From an uncultured Erythrobacter sp. (GTDB lineage: Bacteria; Pseudomonadota; Alphaproteobacteria; Sphingomonadales; Sphingomonadaceae): DNA of 64,000 bases. Where the stretch lies: assembly GCA_947495555.1 (NCBI GenBank), contig CANLZI010000002.1, positions 248,001 through 312,000 of the forward strand, written 5' to 3'. The stretch's first letter is position 1; each line of letters opens with the position of its first letter. The position numbers were made by a program, and so were the translations under genes. Below are positions 29,101 to 38,144 of this stretch, in pieces. The notes beneath the pieces were generated by a model. The model ran no database searches, was not told the DNA's origin, and saw only the letters and a program-made list of their open reading frames with translations.

Positions 29101-31680
29101 TTACCCAACGGTAATTTGCAGCTCGCCATCACCTTCATCAATCGCCAGCGTGCTGCCATCGGGAATATCGCCTTGCAGTAATTTGTCCGCCAGCGGGTCT
29201 TGCAAATAGCGTTGAACCGCACGTTTTAGAGGCCGTGCACCATAGACAGGATCATAGCCCACTCGGCCCAGCCAGCGCAGGGCTGCATCGGTCAAGTTCA
29301 GCGTGATCTTGCGATCATTGAGCAGCCTTTGCACCCGCTTGACCTGAATTTCGACGATCGGTGCCATATGCTCCATGCTCAGGCGGTGGAACAGGATGAT
29401 CTCGTCCAACCGGTTGAGGAATTCTGGGCGGAAATGGCCGCGCACAACATCCATCACCTGCGGCTCCACATCGGCCACCTTCTGGTCGTCCTCCATATTT
29501 GCCAGATAGTGACTGCCCAGGTTGGAGGTGAGGATGATCAGTGTGTTGGAGAAGTCGACGACCCTGCCCTGCCCATCGGTCAGGCGGCCATCATCCAGTA
29601 CTTGCAGCAGCACGTTGAACACATCCGAGTGCGCTTTTTCCACCTCATCGAACAAGACCACTTGATAAGGCCTGCGCCTAACCGCTTCGGTCAGAACACC
29701 GCCCTCATCATAGCCAACATATCCAGGAGGCGCCCCAATCAGGCGCGCCACCGAATGTTTCTCCATAAATTCGCTCATGTCGATGCGCACCATGGCGTCG
29801 TCGTCATCGAACAGAAATTCGGCCAAGGCCTTGGTCAACTCGGTCTTGCCAACGCCGGTAGGGCCGAGGAACAGGAAGGAGCCTAGCGGACGGTTAGGAT
29901 CTTGCAGGCCCGCTCGCGCCCGGCGCACAGCCTTGGACACAGCTTCAATTGGCTGTTCCTGTCCAATGACGCGCTTACCCAACAATTCTTCCATCTGGAG
30001 GAGCTTTTCTCGCTCGCCCTCCATCATCCGTTCCATCGGAATGCCAGTCCAACGTGCCACAACGCTGGCGATGTCCTCTTCGGTCACCTCTTCGCGCAGT
30101 AAAGCGTTCTCGGCATGCCCTTCGGCTTCCTGCAGCTGCTTTTCCAGCTGAGGAATGCGACCGTAAGAAAGCTCGCCCGCCTTGGCCAAATCGCCTTCAC
30201 GTTCGGCCTGCTCCAGCTCGAGTCTAGCTGCATCCAACGCTTCCTTGATCTTCGCCTCGGCGTTGATCTTGTCCCGCTCGTTCTGCCAGCGCGTGGTCAG
30301 TTCCGCGCTGTCTTGCTCTAGATTGGCCAATTCTTCGCGCAAAGCGACCAGGCGATCTTGCGAAGCGGCGTCGCTTTCCTTGCTGAGCGCAGATTCCTCG
30401 ATCTTGAGCTGGATAATCCGTCGATCCAAGCCTTCGATCTCTTCCGGCTTGCTTTCCACTTCCATCCGGATCCGGCTGGCAGCCTCATCCATTAGGTCAA
30501 TCGCCTTGTCGGGCAGAAATCGGTTCTGGATGTAGCGGTTGGACAGCTGGGCCGCGGCCACCAAGGCGCTATCGGTGATCCGCACCCCGTGGTGCAATTC
30601 ATACTTCTCTTTCAATCCGCGCAGGATCGAGATTGTGTCCTCGACGCTCGGCTCATCAATATAAACCGACTGGAACCGCCGCTGCAGCGCAGGGTCCTTC
30701 TCGACATATTTCTGATACTCATCCAGCGTGGTGGCGCCGATGCAGTGAAGCTCTCCTCGCGACAAGGCCGGCTTGAGCAGATTGGAGGCATCCATAGAGC
30801 CTTCCGATGCGCCCGCTCCGATCAGAGTGTGCATCTCATCGATAAACAAGATGATCTGCCCATCGGCATTTTTCACCTCGTCCAGGACGGACTTCAGACG
30901 CTCTTCAAACTCGCCGCGATATTTGGCGCCCGCAATCAACGAGCCCATATCCAGGCTCATCAAGGTGCGCCCCTTCAGGCTGTCGGGCACATCGCCATTG
31001 GCAATGCGCAACGCCAGACCTTCAGCGATGGCCGTCTTACCGGTTCCGGGTTCGCCAATAAGAGCGGGATTGTTCTTGGTTCGGCGCGCCAAGATCTGGA
31101 TCGTCCGGCGGATTTCTTCGTCGCGCCCGATAACCGGGTCCAGCTTACCATCGCGGGCAGCTTGCGTCAGATCGCGCGCGAATTTCTCCATCGCATCATA
31201 AGCATTTTCGGCGGTGGCAGAGTCAGCTTTGCGCCCGCCCCGCAAAGCGTTGATCGCTTGTTCCAGTGCCTTGGGATCAAGGCCGGCCGCTTGCAGCGCC
31301 TTGCCTGCTTTGGTGGTGCTGGCCAAAGTCAGCGCAACCAACAAGCGCTCCACGGTCACATAGCTGTCGCCCGATTTCTCGGCGATTTGCTCAGCGGAAT
31401 CGAGGACCCGCACCGCGTCATTATCGAGACCCGGTGTAGCCTGAGCGCCACCGCCAGATACGGCGGGTATCTTGGCCAATTCGGCATCAACTTCGCTCAC
31501 CGCCCGAGGGGCATCGCCGCCCGCACGCTGAATAAGACCAGCGGCCATTCCTTCATTGTCTTCCAACAAAGCCTTGAGCAGATGGGTTGGCGTAATGCGC
31601 TGATGGTTCATCCGAATGGCAACCGTTTGTGCGCTTTGCAAAAAGCCCTTGGCCCGATCGGTGAATTTTTCGAGATCCAT
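29101..31680 (-). CDS. clpB: ATP-dependent chaperone ClpB
   Basis: Two AAA modules ([40 protein letters not shown]), Clp_N repeat, long coiled-coil middle domain. Confidence 0.98.
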   Translation of the reverse strand: MDLEKFTDRAKGFLQSAQTVAIRMNHQRITPTHLLKALLEDNEGMAAGLIQRAGGDAPRAVSEVDAELAKIPAVSGGGAQATPGLDNDAVRVLDSAEQIAEKSGDSYVTVERLLVALTLASTTKAGKALQAAGLDPKALEQAINALRGGRKADSATAENAYDAMEKFARDLTQAARDGKLDPVIGRDEEIRRTIQILARRTKNNPALIGEPGTGKTAIAEGLALRIANGDVPDSLKGRTLMSLDMGSLIAGAKYRGEFEERLKSVLDEVKNADGQIILFIDEMHTLIGAGASEGSMDASNLLKPALSRGELHCIGATTLDEYQKYVEKDPALQRRFQSVYIDEPSVEDTISILRGLKEKYELHHGVRITDSALVAAAQLSNRYIQNRFLPDKAIDLMDEAASRIRMEVESKPEEIEGLDRRIIQLKIEESALSKESDAASQDRLVALREELANLEQDSAELTTRWQNERDKINAEAKIKEALDAARLELEQAEREGDLAKAGELSYGRIPQLEKQLQEAEGHAENALLREEVTEEDIASVVARWTGIPMERMMEGEREKLLQMEELLGKRVIGQEQPIEAVSKAVRRARAGLQDPNRPLGSFLFLGPTGVGKTELTKALAEFLFDDDDAMVRIDMSEFMEKHSVARLIGAPPGYVGYDEGGVLTEAVRRRPYQVVLFDEVEKAHSDVFNVLLQVLDDGRLTDGQGRVVDFSNTLIILTSNLGSHYLANMEDDQKVADVEPQVMDVVRGHFRPEFLNRLDEIILFHRLSMEHMAPIVEIQVKRVQRLLNDRKITLNLTDAALRWLGRVGYDPVYGARPLKRAVQRYLQDPLADKLLQGDIPDGSTLAIDEGDGELQITVG

Positions 31681-31715
31681 TTAGAACATCCTCACTAGAG
31701 TACCGCCTCGATATA

Positions 31716-31735
31716 GTGTTGCGTTTATGCAACAC
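31716..31735. repeat. Inverted repeat GTGTTGC-N6-GCAACAC upstream of clpB
   Basis: Perfect 7-bp arms, about 36-55 bp upstream of the clpB start; candidate operator. Confidence 0.5.
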
Positions 31736-31861
31736 AACCCCTGCACTGCTCAAACCCTGTGCAGTCAACACCCAAACAGGTGTGTTACTCACATAGGTAG
31801 GCTGCGCTGGCCAAGCCGCAAGGGCAAGCGATAAATTAGCGTGTTCAATGCTGTATTCGAA

Positions 31862-31886
31862 CCGGGCCAACCGCGGGTTGGCCCGG
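31862..31886 (-). terminator. Strong hairpin downstream of the M17 aminopeptidase (CCGGGCCAACC-GCG-GGTTGGCCCGG)
   Basis: Perfect 11-bp arms with 3-nt loop; no T-run, so a 3' end-stabilising hairpin or terminator. Confidence 0.6.
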
Positions 31887-31903
31887 CCATCAAGACCAAT
31901 ACA

Positions 31904-33478
31904 TTAGGGGCGCCAATTGCGCGCCATCTCGTCCAGCAACATCACGCCGAACCCGCGTGCGCCCACCGGGATCATGGGCCGGTTTGTGTCTGTACGATCC
32001 ACTGCAGCCATATCGATATGCACCCACGGGAGCTCTTCTGGCACGAAATATTCGATGAAGTGAGCCCCGGCACTGGCACCAGGCGCAGGGCTGGTGCTGG
32101 AGTTTTTCACATCGGCAATGTCGGATTTCACAGCCTTACGATAGGCCGGATGAAGCGGTAGACGCCACAGCGCTTCTCCGGTTTTGCCTGAAGCCTCCAT
32201 GGCTGCCTCGGCATGGGCGTCTTCGCGCGCAAACATCGCCGCAAATTCTGGGCCTAACGCGCCGACTGCCGAGCCGGTTAGCGTGGCGATATCGACCAGC
32301 GCGAACGGCTTTTTCTCTTTCACAGTGTATTCAATCGCGTCAGACAGTACCAAACGCCCTTCAGCATCAGTGCTCAAAATCTCGATTGTCTTACCGGACA
32401 TTGTGCGCACCACATCGCCAGGGCGTTGGGCATTATCGCTCGGCATATTCTCGGCCAAGGCAACAGCCGCAACAACATGCACTGGCGCCTTGGATTTGGC
32501 CAAGGACAATACCGCGCCGGTCACAGCGGCCGCGCCCGACATATCGCCTTTCATCTCCCACATGCCCCGGTTGGATTTTATAGAAATACCGCCGGTATCA
32601 AAGGTGATGCCCTTTCCGGCCAATGCAATTGGCGCGCCGCCTGCTCCGCGATAGGTGATCATCATCAGACGCGCGCCGCGACGGCTGCCCTGCCCCACAC
32701 CGGCAATCGCGCCCATGTTTAGGCGCCGCATGTCGGCTGCATCCAGCACTTCAATTGTGACGCCCTCAACACCGGCAAAGGCAGCCTTGGCGCGGCCCAC
32801 AAAACTGGCCGGATAGATCACATTGGCAGGCTCGTTGATCAAATCACGCGCCAGCCGGACGCCTTCCGCCAATGGCTCCGCCCGACCTTCCCACAGATCT
32901 TTCGCCGCCGAGGCTTCGCTGCCCACCACAGTAATACGGTCCGTAGGAGGCTCTTTGCGGTCGCTCTTATAACGGTCGAACCGATATTGCCCCAAAGTCG
33001 CACCAAACGCTGCATCAGCCATAGCGGCTGCATCGGGCAGGCCAACGATCGCAAGCGGAGCCTCTTGATCCGCCATCGCCTGAGCAATCTTTCCGCCCAA
33101 TTCACGCCAATTCATGGGGCCATCATCGCTCGCCGCGCTGAACAGCGTCAGCTTGGGACGGCCATCAATCCGCGGCACTTCAGCAGCTGTGCCGGCATCA
33201 CCAGAAAGTGCATCCGAACTGATGATCGCCTCGGCCAAGGCGCGGTCAGTATCGCTCAATGGTGCATCATCGGGCAATGCGTCGCCGGTTATTACGATTG
33301 CAACGGCCGCAGCATCAGGCGCACGCTGGGCAAATTTGATCGGCCTTTCGGCAGAATTCTCGACCGTGGCCGGAGCAATGCCAGAGCCCATGACGTCCTG
33401 CGCCATGGCTGAATTCGGCAACGCTAATGCGATCGAAGCTGCAAAGGAAAGGGCGACAATTTTGCGGTGACGGGTAAT
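31904..33478 (-). CDS. Exported leucyl aminopeptidase family protein (M17); proposed ATT start at 33478
   Basis: M17 motifs LAGKGITFDTGGISIKSNRGMWEMKGDMSGAAAV and STDAEGRLVLSDAIEY. ORF track starts at TTG 33421, inside a signal peptide; see finding. Confidence 0.85.
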   Translation of the reverse strand: MTRHRKIVALSFAASIALALPNSAMAQDVMGSGIAPATVENSAERPIKFAQRAPDAAAVAIVITGDALPDDAPLSDTDRALAEAIISSDALSGDAGTAAEVPRIDGRPKLTLFSAASDDGPMNWRELGGKIAQAMADQEAPLAIVGLPDAAAMADAAFGATLGQYRFDRYKSDRKEPPTDRITVVGSEASAAKDLWEGRAEPLAEGVRLARDLINEPANVIYPASFVGRAKAAFAGVEGVTIEVLDAADMRRLNMGAIAGVGQGSRRGARLMMITYRGAGGAPIALAGKGITFDTGGISIKSNRGMWEMKGDMSGAAAVTGAVLSLAKSKAPVHVVAAVALAENMPSDNAQRPGDVVRTMSGKTIEILSTDAEGRLVLSDAIEYTVKEKKPFALVDIATLTGSAVGALGPEFAAMFAREDAHAEAAMEASGKTGEALWRLPLHPAYRKAVKSDIADVKNSSTSPAPGASAGAHFIEYFVPEELPWVHIDMAAVDRTDTNRPMIPVGARGFGVMLLDEMARNWRP

Positions 33479-33568
33479 GACTAAATCCTCACTTCAAACA
33501 ATGATCAGTTGACCTGTATCAGCGTCAAAGCAATTGTTGGTTTCAAATGCAATAATAAGGATGCTCGA

Positions 33569-35767
33569 ATGCGCAAATGGTTGGTTGGCGGGGGCTTTGG
33601 TCTGCTCGCTCTGGTGATTTTTGGCTTTATCGGCCTTGCCACGTGGGAGCCATTCTTTGCCGAACGTGGAGCTGAACCACCAGCCGAAACCTACAGCGCA
33701 GAAATTATTCGGGACGAATATGGCGTGCCGCATATCTACGGCGCGCGCGATGCTGATGTCGCTTTTGGTATCGCAATGGCTCATGCCGAGGACGACTTTA
33801 CCACCCTTCAAGATGTGATTGCCATGAGCCGCGGCCGCTTTGGAGCTATCGCCGGTCAAGACGGAGCGGCCGTCGACTATGTGTACCATTTACTCGACGC
33901 GCGCGGCACAGCAGAGCGGAACTATCCCGGTCTACCTGCCGATACTCGCGCCTTGTTCGACGCCTACGCCAGCGGGCTCAATCAATACGCAGCCGATCAC
34001 CCGGCCGAGTTGAAACTGGCGAATCTTTTTCCCGTAAACGGAATGGATGTGGCCGCCGGGTTCGCCTTGCGCCAACCCTTCTTCTTTGGCCTTAACGGTG
34101 TGATCCAGCCCTTGGTCTCAGGCGAACCTCTACGCCGGGAATTCGGCCCTGACATCCCCGGCTTTCCGCGCGATGCGCAAGGTAATGTGGTCGAAACGCC
34201 CGCTGCCGAGCAGACTGCGCGCAATTTCTCTCCGCTTGGCGCTGATGCCGCATTGGCTGGCTCCAACGCATTTGCAGTGGCACCGGCAAAGTCAGGTGGA
34301 CCAACCACGCTGATTTCCAACTCGCACCAACCGCTGAGGGGCGGTGTTGCCTGGTATGAATTCAGCGTTGAAAGCGAAGAAGGTTGGCACTTTACTGGGG
34401 CCAATTTCCCTGGATCGCCCTTCCCCTTTTTGGGCCACAATCGCCATTTGGGCTGGACCAATACAGTCAACCGGCCCGATATGGTCGATGTCTATCAGCT
34501 GGAAATGAACGAGGCTGGCGATCAATACATGTTGGACGGAGAATGGCGCGATCTTGAAGAAAAGACCGTCACCCTACCGGTCAAATTGGGGCCCATTGTC
34601 TTGCCCATTCGCCAGACGGTTTATCGCAGCATCCATGGCCCCGTTGTCAGGAACGACAATGGCACCTTTGCCATCCGTTATGGCGGGATCGATCAGCTGA
34701 ATCAGCTGGATGCCTATTACCGGCTGAACAAAGCCACCAATTTGGAGGAATGGCAGGCGCAGATGGCGCGCATGGCCATTCCCAGCACCAATTTCATCTA
34801 CGCCGACGAAGCGGGCAATATCGCTTATGTCTATAATGCCGCTCTTCCCGATCGACCCGAAGATACCGAGCAAAACTGGCGGGGCATCTTACCGGGCGAT
34901 CGCAGCGATCTGATCTGGAACGGAGCTGTCGAGTATGCTGAGCTGCCCAAGCTGATCAATCCTGCAAGCGGATGGCTGTATAATTCCAACAATGAACCCT
35001 ACACCGCAGCAGGCGCTGGCAGTGATCTGTCACCGGATGATTTCTCGCCCATACTTGGCGTAGAGCGCAAGCAAACCAATCGCTCGCTGCGCGCTTTTAA
35101 GCTCATGTCAGAGGCCAATCTGCTCGACCGCGCCAATCTTGAGCGGATCAAATATGATACCGCCTATGAACGCGAAAGTTACGTGGATGATCTGTTCACT
35201 GCGGCCGAAGCCCTGGACGTTGACGGCGAGTTGGCCGAGGCCCGCGACCTTTTGCTCGGTTGGGATTTCACCGCCGATAACGAAGGCGCAGGCGATGCGA
35301 TTGCCCTGCTGATGATCCGTGATTTCATGTCGGCTGAATATGGCAATCGGCCCTATCCGGATGTAGAGGAAAAACTGCGCGAGGCGACCGATCACCTCAT
35401 CACTCATTTTGGCATACTGGACCCGCCCATGTCGGACTTGTTGCGCTTACGCCAGGGCGATGTCGATCTGCCGTTGGATGGCGGATCTGACACTTTGCGC
35501 GCCTCGACCACATGGCAGGTTGACGATGATGGTCGGCTGCAATTGGTCCATGGTGACAGCTTCATCCAGTGGGTAGAATGGAACGAGGGAGAGCCTGTAT
35601 CCTCACGATCGATCCAACCATTCGGCTCAGCCACCACCCGGCCACACAGCCGACATTACACCGATCAAATGCAAATGTTTGTCGATCATGAGCTGAAGCC
35701 AGTGCATTTCTGGCGCGAAGATGTGTTGGCTAATGCCTCGCGTCGATATGTGGTTGAGTCCAACTGA
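33569..35767 (+). CDS. Penicillin acylase family protein (AHL/penicillin/aculeacin acylase-like Ntn hydrolase)
   Basis: EIIRDEYGVPHIYGARDADVAFGIAMAHAEDDFTTLQ; LAGSNAFAVAPAKSGGPTTLISNSHQP (GSN Ntn Ser); FLGHNRHLGWTNTVNRPDMVDVYQ; N-terminal TM/signal anchor. Confidence 0.94.
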   Translation: MRKWLVGGGFGLLALVIFGFIGLATWEPFFAERGAEPPAETYSAEIIRDEYGVPHIYGARDADVAFGIAMAHAEDDFTTLQDVIAMSRGRFGAIAGQDGAAVDYVYHLLDARGTAERNYPGLPADTRALFDAYASGLNQYAADHPAELKLANLFPVNGMDVAAGFALRQPFFFGLNGVIQPLVSGEPLRREFGPDIPGFPRDAQGNVVETPAAEQTARNFSPLGADAALAGSNAFAVAPAKSGGPTTLISNSHQPLRGGVAWYEFSVESEEGWHFTGANFPGSPFPFLGHNRHLGWTNTVNRPDMVDVYQLEMNEAGDQYMLDGEWRDLEEKTVTLPVKLGPIVLPIRQTVYRSIHGPVVRNDNGTFAIRYGGIDQLNQLDAYYRLNKATNLEEWQAQMARMAIPSTNFIYADEAGNIAYVYNAALPDRPEDTEQNWRGILPGDRSDLIWNGAVEYAELPKLINPASGWLYNSNNEPYTAAGAGSDLSPDDFSPILGVERKQTNRSLRAFKLMSEANLLDRANLERIKYDTAYERESYVDDLFTAAEALDVDGELAEARDLLLGWDFTADNEGAGDAIALLMIRDFMSAEYGNRPYPDVEEKLREATDHLITHFGILDPPMSDLLRLRQGDVDLPLDGGSDTLRASTTWQVDDDGRLQLVHGDSFIQWVEWNEGEPVSSRSIQPFGSATTRPHSRHYTDQMQMFVDHELKPVHFWREDVLANASRRYVVESN

Positions 35768-35845
35768 CAGCCATGTAAATAGGAACCCAATCGTCAGCCA
35801 AGACTTGGTTTGATGAGAGCAAATTTCGCACTAAGGAGAATTCGA

Positions 35846-36151
35846 ATGTCAGTAGCAGGAACTTATAACACCGTCGTGAAAAGCCCGATGGGCGACCAGA
35901 GCGGTACCTTCACCGTTATACCAGGTGACGATGGCAACACTTTCACCGGCTCTATGGCTGGTGGAATGGGCAGCATGGATGTCGAAGAAGGCAAGATCGA
36001 CGGCAACAAGCTGACCTGGAAAATGAACATGACCGTACCGATGCCAATGGGCCTCGATTGCGAAGCAACGGTCGATGGCGACCAATTGACAGGTAATGTC
36101 AACGCAGGCGCTTTTGGCGCAATGCCGCTGAGCGGCCAACGCGAAGGCTAA
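35846..36151 (+). CDS. Small conserved-looking hypothetical protein, Gly/Met-rich
   Basis: SD AAGGAG then ATG 35846; 101 aa beta-rich; followed by a terminator. Confidence 0.75.
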   Translation: MSVAGTYNTVVKSPMGDQSGTFTVIPGDDGNTFTGSMAGGMGSMDVEEGKIDGNKLTWKMNMTVPMPMGLDCEATVDGDQLTGNVNAGAFGAMPLSGQREG

Positions 36152-36186
36152 GCCACACAGCGCTTCACAGCGACACAATCAAAAAT

Positions 36187-36218
36187 GCCGTCCAAGTTCG
36201 CGCTTGGGCGGCTTTTTT
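36187..36218 (+). terminator. Rho-independent terminator
   Basis: GCCGTCCAAG-TTCGCG-CTTGGGCGGC followed by TTTTTT. Confidence 0.92.
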
Positions 36219-36380
36219 GTTGCCCCAAATTGCGCTCAAGCCGACCGGCTGCACGACCCAATTAAATTGCGTTAACGGCCATCCCTCGGCTTCGTTTCCT
36301 GTACATTCAGACGCGTACGACCGCAGGGGGCTTGGGGTATGAATTCATGGCTCTTAAGTGATGCGCGCCATCAAAATTGA

Positions 36381-37029
36381 TTGATCGCGGCACGCTCCTC
36401 CCTTCGGAAACAGTCGAGGGGAACGATCAATGAACAAGACCAAGCTGCTTTTGGGGAAAGCGCCACAGCAAGCGGCGATCCCTCCACCAGCCTTGGTACC
36501 TTGAGCGATGCAACCATGGTCAATTCCAGCGCATTTGGCGCCAGCGCGCTGGGTTCGTACGCCCGCGCGGAAGCGTTCGGCTCTATCGCTATTGGAGGGG
36601 ATGGGACCGATCTCGACAGCTTAGGAGCCTTGGCCAGCTCGGACGTGGCCATCGCCATCGGTGCCGACGCTGCTGCCACCGCAAGTTATTCGATTGCATT
36701 GGAGCAACGATCGCTAACCAACAACGTTCTTGCGGTGGCAGTCGGGGGCAATGCAAACGCCTTGGGTGTGGGCGCGACGGCGCTCGGTCCATCAGCCAGC
36801 GCCACCGAATCCGCCACAGCGGTTGGCTCAGGCCGATGCGCCCTTCCCGCCAGAGCCTGGCCAAACTGGCTATGCCATGCGCGGTGCCACATTTCGTGGA
36901 GAGCAGGCCTTTAGCCTAGGCCTGTCGCATCGCCTCAATCTTGCCGTGCCGATTACGATCAACGCCAATGTCTCGCACAGCGGCGGTTCAAACACCGGTG
37001 CCATCGTAGGAGTGGCCGGAATTTTCTAG
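36381..37029 (+). pseudogene. Decayed YadA-like trimeric autotransporter adhesin (head repeats plus C-terminal anchor in different frames)
   Basis: Head repeats AFGESATASG, SSAFGASALGSYARAEAFGSIAIGG, VAVGGNANALGVGATALGPSASATESATAVGS in one frame; YadA-anchor-like MRGATFRGEQAFSLGLSHRLNLAVPITINANVSHSGGSNTGAIVGVAGIF* in another. Confidence 0.8.
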
Positions 37030-37104
37030 CCCACTCAATTGCTGGATCAAAAACGGAGTTTGGATCGTTCTGTAGTTATCTTTCGAAATTTACAGGATCG
37101 CATC

Positions 37105-38007
37105 ATGATATTTCGTTCAGTGCCTGCCCTCCTCGCGGCCAGCATCGTGCCGCTTGGTTCAGCCGCGGCGCAAGAATATCCGCAATCATCCGCAAAGGCT
37201 GATCAGACAAGCGAAGACATTTCGGGACCGCCGCCGGGCGTTGCAGGAGGGCCTCCGGGTCGACCGAAGGCGGAAGGCTTATCTGTCACGCTGGGTGTCG
37301 CCCCTGTCCTCAGCCCTGCGTTTCAGGGCTCTCGCGATATGACTTTGTCAATTTTCCCGGATGTGCGGGTCAAATACGGCGAAGAGGTATTTGCCTCAAT
37401 CCCCGAGGGGCTTGGATGGAATGCCATCAACGCCAATGGATGGAAGGCTGGCCCCTTGGCAAAAATCCGCTTTGGCCGCGACGAGGATACCGGCGGGTCG
37501 CCCTTCTTGATCGCGGGCGACAGCGATGCCTTGGTCGGATTGGGTGATATCGGAGCCTCTGGCGAAATTGGCGGTTTCGTCGAAAAACGTTTTGGCCCGG
37601 CCAATGAATGGCAATTGAGAGGGGAGGTCTTGCAAGGCTTTGGCGGGCACGACGGGACGGTCGCGGATATCTCGTTCAATTATCGCACCCGCATCAGCGG
37701 CTCCAACGTCACCTTTGGGCCGCGTGCATCCTTTGCCAGTGGCGATTTTCAACAAACCTACTTCGGCATCGATCCGATCCAGTCTGCCAATTCCGGCCTG
37801 GCCACATATGACGCAGATGGCGGTTTACTGTCTTGGGGCGTGGGTGGCACGGTGATCAAGCCGATCAACCGGGGCAGTGCGGTGACAGTGTTTACCAGCC
37901 TAGAGCGTTTGGCAGACAATGCCGCCAATTCGCCATTGGTCGAGCAGCGCGGCCGCGCGACCCAGTTCACTCTGGGCATTGGTTATGGAGTCCGTTTCGG
38001 CCTTTAG
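37105..38007 (+). CDS. MipA/OmpV family outer-membrane protein
   Basis: Signal MIFRSVPALLAASIVPLGSAAAQ; LSVTLGVAPVLSPAFQGSRDMTLSIFPDVRVKYGEEVFAS; beta-barrel C-terminus YGVRFGL. Confidence 0.85.
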   Translation: MIFRSVPALLAASIVPLGSAAAQEYPQSSAKADQTSEDISGPPPGVAGGPPGRPKAEGLSVTLGVAPVLSPAFQGSRDMTLSIFPDVRVKYGEEVFASIPEGLGWNAINANGWKAGPLAKIRFGRDEDTGGSPFLIAGDSDALVGLGDIGASGEIGGFVEKRFGPANEWQLRGEVLQGFGGHDGTVADISFNYRTRISGSNVTFGPRASFASGDFQQTYFGIDPIQSANSGLATYDADGGLLSWGVGGTVIKPINRGSAVTVFTSLERLADNAANSPLVEQRGRATQFTLGIGYGVRFGL

Positions 38008-38144
38008 CAAAGAAGGTCCCTCCCGGGCATCCTAAGTATAAATGCTGATCAGGCGCTTCATCCAATTTCCCCTAAATTTGCGTAGTGTTTTCAACTGAAT
38101 TCGCGGCACATGCGTCTTGTGCATTCAGTACAAAGTGAAACACC

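Noticed and set aside
30589-31698. 369-aa plus-strand ORF antisense to clpB
   Set aside because: Lies entirely opposite a certain clpB CDS; composition is the expected by-product of GC-rich coding DNA, with no domain motif.
31848-31866. GGTTCGAATAC on the minus strand resembling a tRNA T-arm
   Set aside because: No matching T-stem, acceptor stem or anticodon arm; adjacent hairpin explains the local structure better.
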